NCBI GenBank assembly: GCA_043820105.1
Contig: JBDREC010000015.1
Span: forward strand, 1 to 46,040
Source of the DNA: JBDREC01 sp043820105 [NCBI: Pseudomonadota bacterium]
GTDB lineage: Bacteria; Bdellovibrionota_F; JAHFAK01
DNA length: 46,040 nt
Direction: 5' to 3'
In this document: piece after piece, positions 42,989-46,040 of the stretch
Layout: each line of letters starts with the position of its first letter
Position numbering within the stretch: position 1 is the stretch's first letter
Notes under the pieces: generated by a model
Databases searched by the model: none
Seen by the model: only the letters and a program-made list of their open reading frames with translations
What the model was told of the DNA's origin: nothing
Translations under genes and position numbers: made by a program

Positions 42989-45448
42989 TTATTGTCCTGC
43001 CAGATAGCTTATTGTACCTGCTGTGTAATTAGCTGTAACAATATCGTCAAACGTATCATTATTGATATCACCTATATATAGCTTTATAGGTCCTTCTCCT
43101 ACATCAAAATTATATAATTCTCCAAAAGTGCCATCTCCAACACCAAACCTGACACTTACATTGTGGGAGCCAAAATTTGCAGTAGCCACATCCAGGTAAT
43201 CATCATCATTAATGTAGGATAAAAAGATGTCTATCGGGTTGCTTCCCATGCTATATCGTGTCTCAGCCTCAACAAAGGTTCCCTCACATGAATTGATAAA
43301 TATACTTATATTGTCCGTTTCGTAGTTTGCAGTTACTAAATCAATACAATTACCTTCATCATTATCTACATTGCCTTTTGCGATGGCCTTCGGTGTCGGG
43401 TAATCTTGTGTATAATTTCTAAGAGATATTATTGTCGGGGTACTAAAATTACCTTGAAGACGAATTTCTATTGCATCTGGATTAGATGTTGATGTTGCAA
43501 TATCGTGCTTACCATCATTATTAAAATCTGCAATAGCTATGTCCGTGATTAAGCTTGCAGTTGATTCAAAAATCTGTTGAGTAACTGGAGCTTCAAAATG
43601 CCCATCTGATTCTTCATAGAGAGCATATATTATTTTAGATTCATTAGTAACAGCTACATCAATAAAACCATCTGGAACGTTTAGGTAACCAAGAGCTAAA
43701 TTTGAAACTTCCCAATGCTCTTGAGTTTCAAAATTATCAATTAATGATGTTTTTTTCTTATAATTATTTTCAAAATTCGAACTGTTTTGGTCATCATCAC
43801 GATAGTAACCTTCAATAATAACTACAGAGCCTTCATCATAATTTGAAAAAACGATATCAAGTTTGTTATCTTGATGAGAATTCATTTGTGCTATTGAAAT
43901 ATCACTTGGTTCAGATCCATCATTTTGTGAATACCATGAAAATCCAGGGCTAGAATCGCCGGGGCTAAAGCCCTGAGCGTTGCCTAATCGAACAGTTATT
44001 TCATTTGTACCACTATTTGCAACTAAACAATCTAAAAAATTATCAGAATTAATATCAGCCAAAGTTAATGATCTGGGTTGAGGATTATCATCCAGATTTC
44101 CTGCTGCCGTATATTCAACATGTCTTGCGAAATATCCTGTTTCTTCTGCCCTTATTGTGAAACCTGTTGTTGACGTATGCTCTGCTTCTAATGTATTGCC
44201 ATTAATATCTTTTATTGTAGTTCTTACTTTTATTTTATAAGTAGTATCAAATTCAAGCTCTGAATTTGGATAAATCGTTAAGCTATTACCACTTATAACA
44301 AACTGGCTTTGAAATGGTACACATGTTTCTGCTGCAAAATCATTATATGACATTTGTATTGTTCCTGTACAGTTGCTATTTTCAACATTTAAATCTAAGG
44401 AGCTTGAATCTATTTGTTCTGAAAAATTGATGGTAATTACAGATGAGATCACTACATCAGTTTCTCCGTCATATGGTGAAAATCCCATGACTGTTAGATG
44501 AACAGCTTGAGATTTATCTGTATCCTCATCTTCTGCTTCAGCATCAGTTTCACTTTCCGTGTCATTATCATTATGGGTTTTATTTGTGCTTGTTTCAGTA
44601 TCATTAGAGGAATTAGTATTATTGCTGCTTCCCACTATGCGAATAGTTGGTATTTCAGTGATATCTGTTGAGCTTAGCACTCCATTTTCATCTTCAATAG
44701 TTACTATAATATCTTCATCTGCTGGCACTGCCCACAAGGCAATTTGAAAACCAAGTACTTTTTCAGTGAAAATATCACTTGGAATAATGTAAACAATATT
44801 TTCGCCATTATCTGAAAGATAAATTGAGATATTATAGGCAACATTATTAATTATGCAGATTGCCTTCATTTCAAAGCTTGCTGCAATTTCTGAAGCCTTA
44901 AAATATGAAGGAATAGCTCCTGGAATAGCGCCTGGAATAGCTGCTGGAATTGCTAAAGCATAGCTTTCGCTAATTGATCCAGGAATAGCACCTGGTATTG
45001 CATTAGATATTTCAGCAGTTGTATAGCCATCAACTGTAATTGATTCAATAGATTCAGATACAAATAAATAATCATTGATTTCAACACCTGCTTCAGATTG
45101 AGTAGCAAATGAAATCGACAAACCAGATGCAAATGCCGAGGCTCCTATGTCAAAAGAAATACCAGCAGTTTCCAATAATTCATAAAATTCTGCTTCAGTA
45201 TATAAGCTTAAAGCCACTAATGCGTCTTCAGAAAGAGCATTTGCGGGAATTCCAAGATTAACTCCATTTGTTGCAATATTATTTAGCTCTCCTGCTGATA
45301 TTTGTTCGGAAATAGAAATTAGTTCATCAATAAGATCATCAACCCCATTGCCTTCATCAGACTCTTTAGAATCAAATATTGAACATGAAAGAAATAGTGA
45401 AAATATTGATAAAACTAGAAATAATTTAAAATAATTATGTGAAAACAT
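42989..45448 (-). CDS. FG-GAP/VCBS lipoprotein with Big_5-like domain
   Basis: The ATG at 45448 is chosen because AGGGG lies nine nt before it; 19 more codons upstream are open but without an RBS. The 819-residue lipoprotein has lipobox FLSC, an N-terminal region of about 290 residues with repeated GAIP units, a Big_5-like Ig domain (about 315-430: FSPYDGETDVVISSVITINF), and seven or so FG-GAP/VCBS repeats, for example LADINSDNFLDCLVAN and IAIADFNNDGKHDIATS. The Asp/Asn loops of FG-GAP repeats bind calcium and form a beta-propeller. Surface adhesion is likely. Confidence 0.85.
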   Translation of the reverse strand: MFSHNYFKLFLVLSIFSLFLSCSIFDSKESDEGNGVDDLIDELISISEQISAGELNNIATNGVNLGIPANALSEDALVALSLYTEAEFYELLETAGISFDIGASAFASGLSISFATQSEAGVEINDYLFVSESIESITVDGYTTAEISNAIPGAIPGSISESYALAIPAAIPGAIPGAIPSYFKASEIAASFEMKAICIINNVAYNISIYLSDNGENIVYIIPSDIFTEKVLGFQIALWAVPADEDIIVTIEDENGVLSSTDITEIPTIRIVGSSNNTNSSNDTETSTNKTHNDNDTESETDAEAEDEDTDKSQAVHLTVMGFSPYDGETDVVISSVITINFSEQIDSSSLDLNVENSNCTGTIQMSYNDFAAETCVPFQSQFVISGNSLTIYPNSELEFDTTYKIKVRTTIKDINGNTLEAEHTSTTGFTIRAEETGYFARHVEYTAAGNLDDNPQPRSLTLADINSDNFLDCLVANSGTNEITVRLGNAQGFSPGDSSPGFSWYSQNDGSEPSDISIAQMNSHQDNKLDIVFSNYDEGSVVIIEGYYRDDDQNSSNFENNYKKKTSLIDNFETQEHWEVSNLALGYLNVPDGFIDVAVTNESKIIYALYEESDGHFEAPVTQQIFESTASLITDIAIADFNNDGKHDIATSTSNPDAIEIRLQGNFSTPTIISLRNYTQDYPTPKAIAKGNVDNDEGNCIDLVTANYETDNISIFINSCEGTFVEAETRYSMGSNPIDIFLSYINDDDYLDVATANFGSHNVSVRFGVGDGTFGELYNFDVGEGPIKLYIGDINNDTFDDIVTANYTAGTISYLAGQ

Positions 45449-45504
45449 AGACTTAACCCCTGCATACATAAGAAAATTTGACTTATTCCTTATCTTATTA
45501 TTCA

Positions 45505-45515
45505 ATTATATCATA
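45505..45515 (-). promoter_or_regulatory. extended -10 promoter for the FG-GAP lipoprotein
   Basis: The minus strand reads TATGATATAAT, as at 42040. The leader would be about 50 nt before the ATG at 45448. Confidence 0.55.
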
Positions 45516-45574
45516 CCATTAATATAATTACAGTAATAAAAATCACAAAAATTAGAAAAAATTTTGGTTGCTTA

Positions 45575-45602
45575 TTGACATATGGAAATATATGGATATA
45601 TT
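45575..45602 (+). promoter_or_regulatory. sigma-70-type promoter for trxA
   Basis: A perfect TTGACA (45575-45580) is followed after 16 nt by TATATT (45597-45602), five of six matches to TATAAT. The heptamer array begins immediately after the -10 box, so it lies in the transcript's leader. Confidence 0.75.
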
Positions 45603-45679
45603 AATTTTGAATTTTGAATTTTGAATTTTGAATTTTGAATTTTGAATTTTGAATTATGAATTATGAATTATGAATTATG
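45603..45679 (+). repeat. heptamer tandem array (AATTTTG)x7 (AATTATG)x4 in the trxA leader
   Basis: Eleven perfect 7-bp units fill the whole distance between the -10 box and the AGGAG RBS at 45683-45687. The last four units each contain an ATG, so several very short upstream reading frames exist; the last of them ends in TGA overlapping the trxA ATG. Confidence 0.97.
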
Positions 45680-45693
45680 AATAGGAGTTTAAG

Positions 45694-46023
45694 ATGAGTG
45701 AAATTAAAAAAACATTTACTGTTACTGATGAAAATTTTGAGACATTTATAAATTCAGATCAGCCAGTGTTAGTTGATTTTTGGGCACCTTGGTGTGGGCC
45801 TTGTCAGATGCTAGCTCCAATAATGGAAGAATTATCAAATGACTTTGCTGGAAAAGCAAAAATTGGAAAGCTAAATGTAGATGAAAATATGCAAATTGCT
45901 TCAAAATTTGGAATTCACGGAATTCCAACAGTAAAAATCTTTAAAAATGGCAAAGAAGTTTTTTCAGAATCAGGTGCTTATCCAAAGGAGTTCTGGGCTT
46001 CTGCTTTGACAAGTTTATCCTAA
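45694..46023 (+). CDS. trxA: thioredoxin
   Basis: A 109-residue thioredoxin with active site W33-C34-G-P-C37, the conserved cis-Pro in IPTVKIFKNG, and the GKxxF loop. It reduces disulfides in the cytoplasm (no signal peptide). AGGAG six nt before the ATG is a good RBS. It sits directly behind the heptamer-array leader. Confidence 0.95.
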   Translation: MSEIKKTFTVTDENFETFINSDQPVLVDFWAPWCGPCQMLAPIMEELSNDFAGKAKIGKLNVDENMQIASKFGIHGIPTVKIFKNGKEVFSESGAYPKEFWASALTSLS

Positions 46024-46040
46024 TACGTTCAACCCTCAAA

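Overview
The window looks like a piece of an AT-rich (about 30% G+C by eye, not computed) chromosome from a diderm, Gram-negative-type bacterium. It carries outer-membrane biogenesis and maintenance factors (BamD, an OmpH/Skp-like chaperone, MlaC), many lipoproteins with a clear lipobox, several predicted outer-membrane beta-barrels, c-di-GMP proteins (HD-GYP, PilZ), a two-subunit iron-sulfur fumarase-type hydro-lyase, a dusB-fis pair and sigma-54-type promoters. The mix recalls deltaproteobacteria-like lineages or a little-studied candidate phylum, but I cannot place it from sequence alone. No rRNA, tRNA, CRISPR array or insertion sequence was seen.

Layout. 1-280: a GGA-rich non-coding stretch ending in a strong terminator. 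280-13.8 kb, all minus strand: two unrecognised genes in the same frame (one exported), a tandem pair of exported paralogues, a membrane HD-GYP protein, a DUF4105 protein, and two lipoproteins. 14-19.4 kb, plus strand: DUF2914 membrane protein, HU, fumarase alpha/beta, MlaC, DusB-Fis. 19.4-24 kb: OmpH/Skp, an isolated CpaB/SAF protein, a Gly-Asp-repeat lipoprotein, a gene fragment and an MNT/HEPN toxin-antitoxin pair. 24-28.5 kb: small Cys-rich protein, zinc-ribbon PilZ protein, XerD-like recombinase, TPR protein, BamD operon. 28.6-35 kb: MoaB/MogA and the tungstate transporter TupA-TupB-TupC, whose tupA and tupBC are separated by an oppositely oriented cassette of an outer-membrane protein, a radical SAM/SPASM enzyme and a 42-residue Cys-tailed peptide. 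35-46 kb: alpha-glucan phosphorylase, an exported M3 oligopeptidase, LamG and FG-GAP lipoproteins, a 38-residue membrane peptide and thioredoxin.

The most interesting locus is 29955-33162. The tiny ORF at 33034-33162 (minus) has a good RBS and an extended -10 promoter, and it ends in CPAGHSCC. It lies 80 nt upstream of a SPASM-type radical SAM enzyme with an N-terminal domain like those that bind peptide substrates. That is the expected architecture of a ribosomally made, post-translationally modified peptide (RiPP) system, and I do not recognise the precursor as a named family.

Two further genome-scale signals stand out. First, at least 13 arrays of perfect or near-perfect 7-bp tandem repeats with several different unit sequences occupy gene boundaries and in places form part of coding sequence (signal peptides of TupA and BamD, the stop codon of the fumarase beta subunit). 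Second, GG-N10-GC sigma-54-type promoters lie in front of several genes for exported proteins of unknown function, which suggests a shared regulon.
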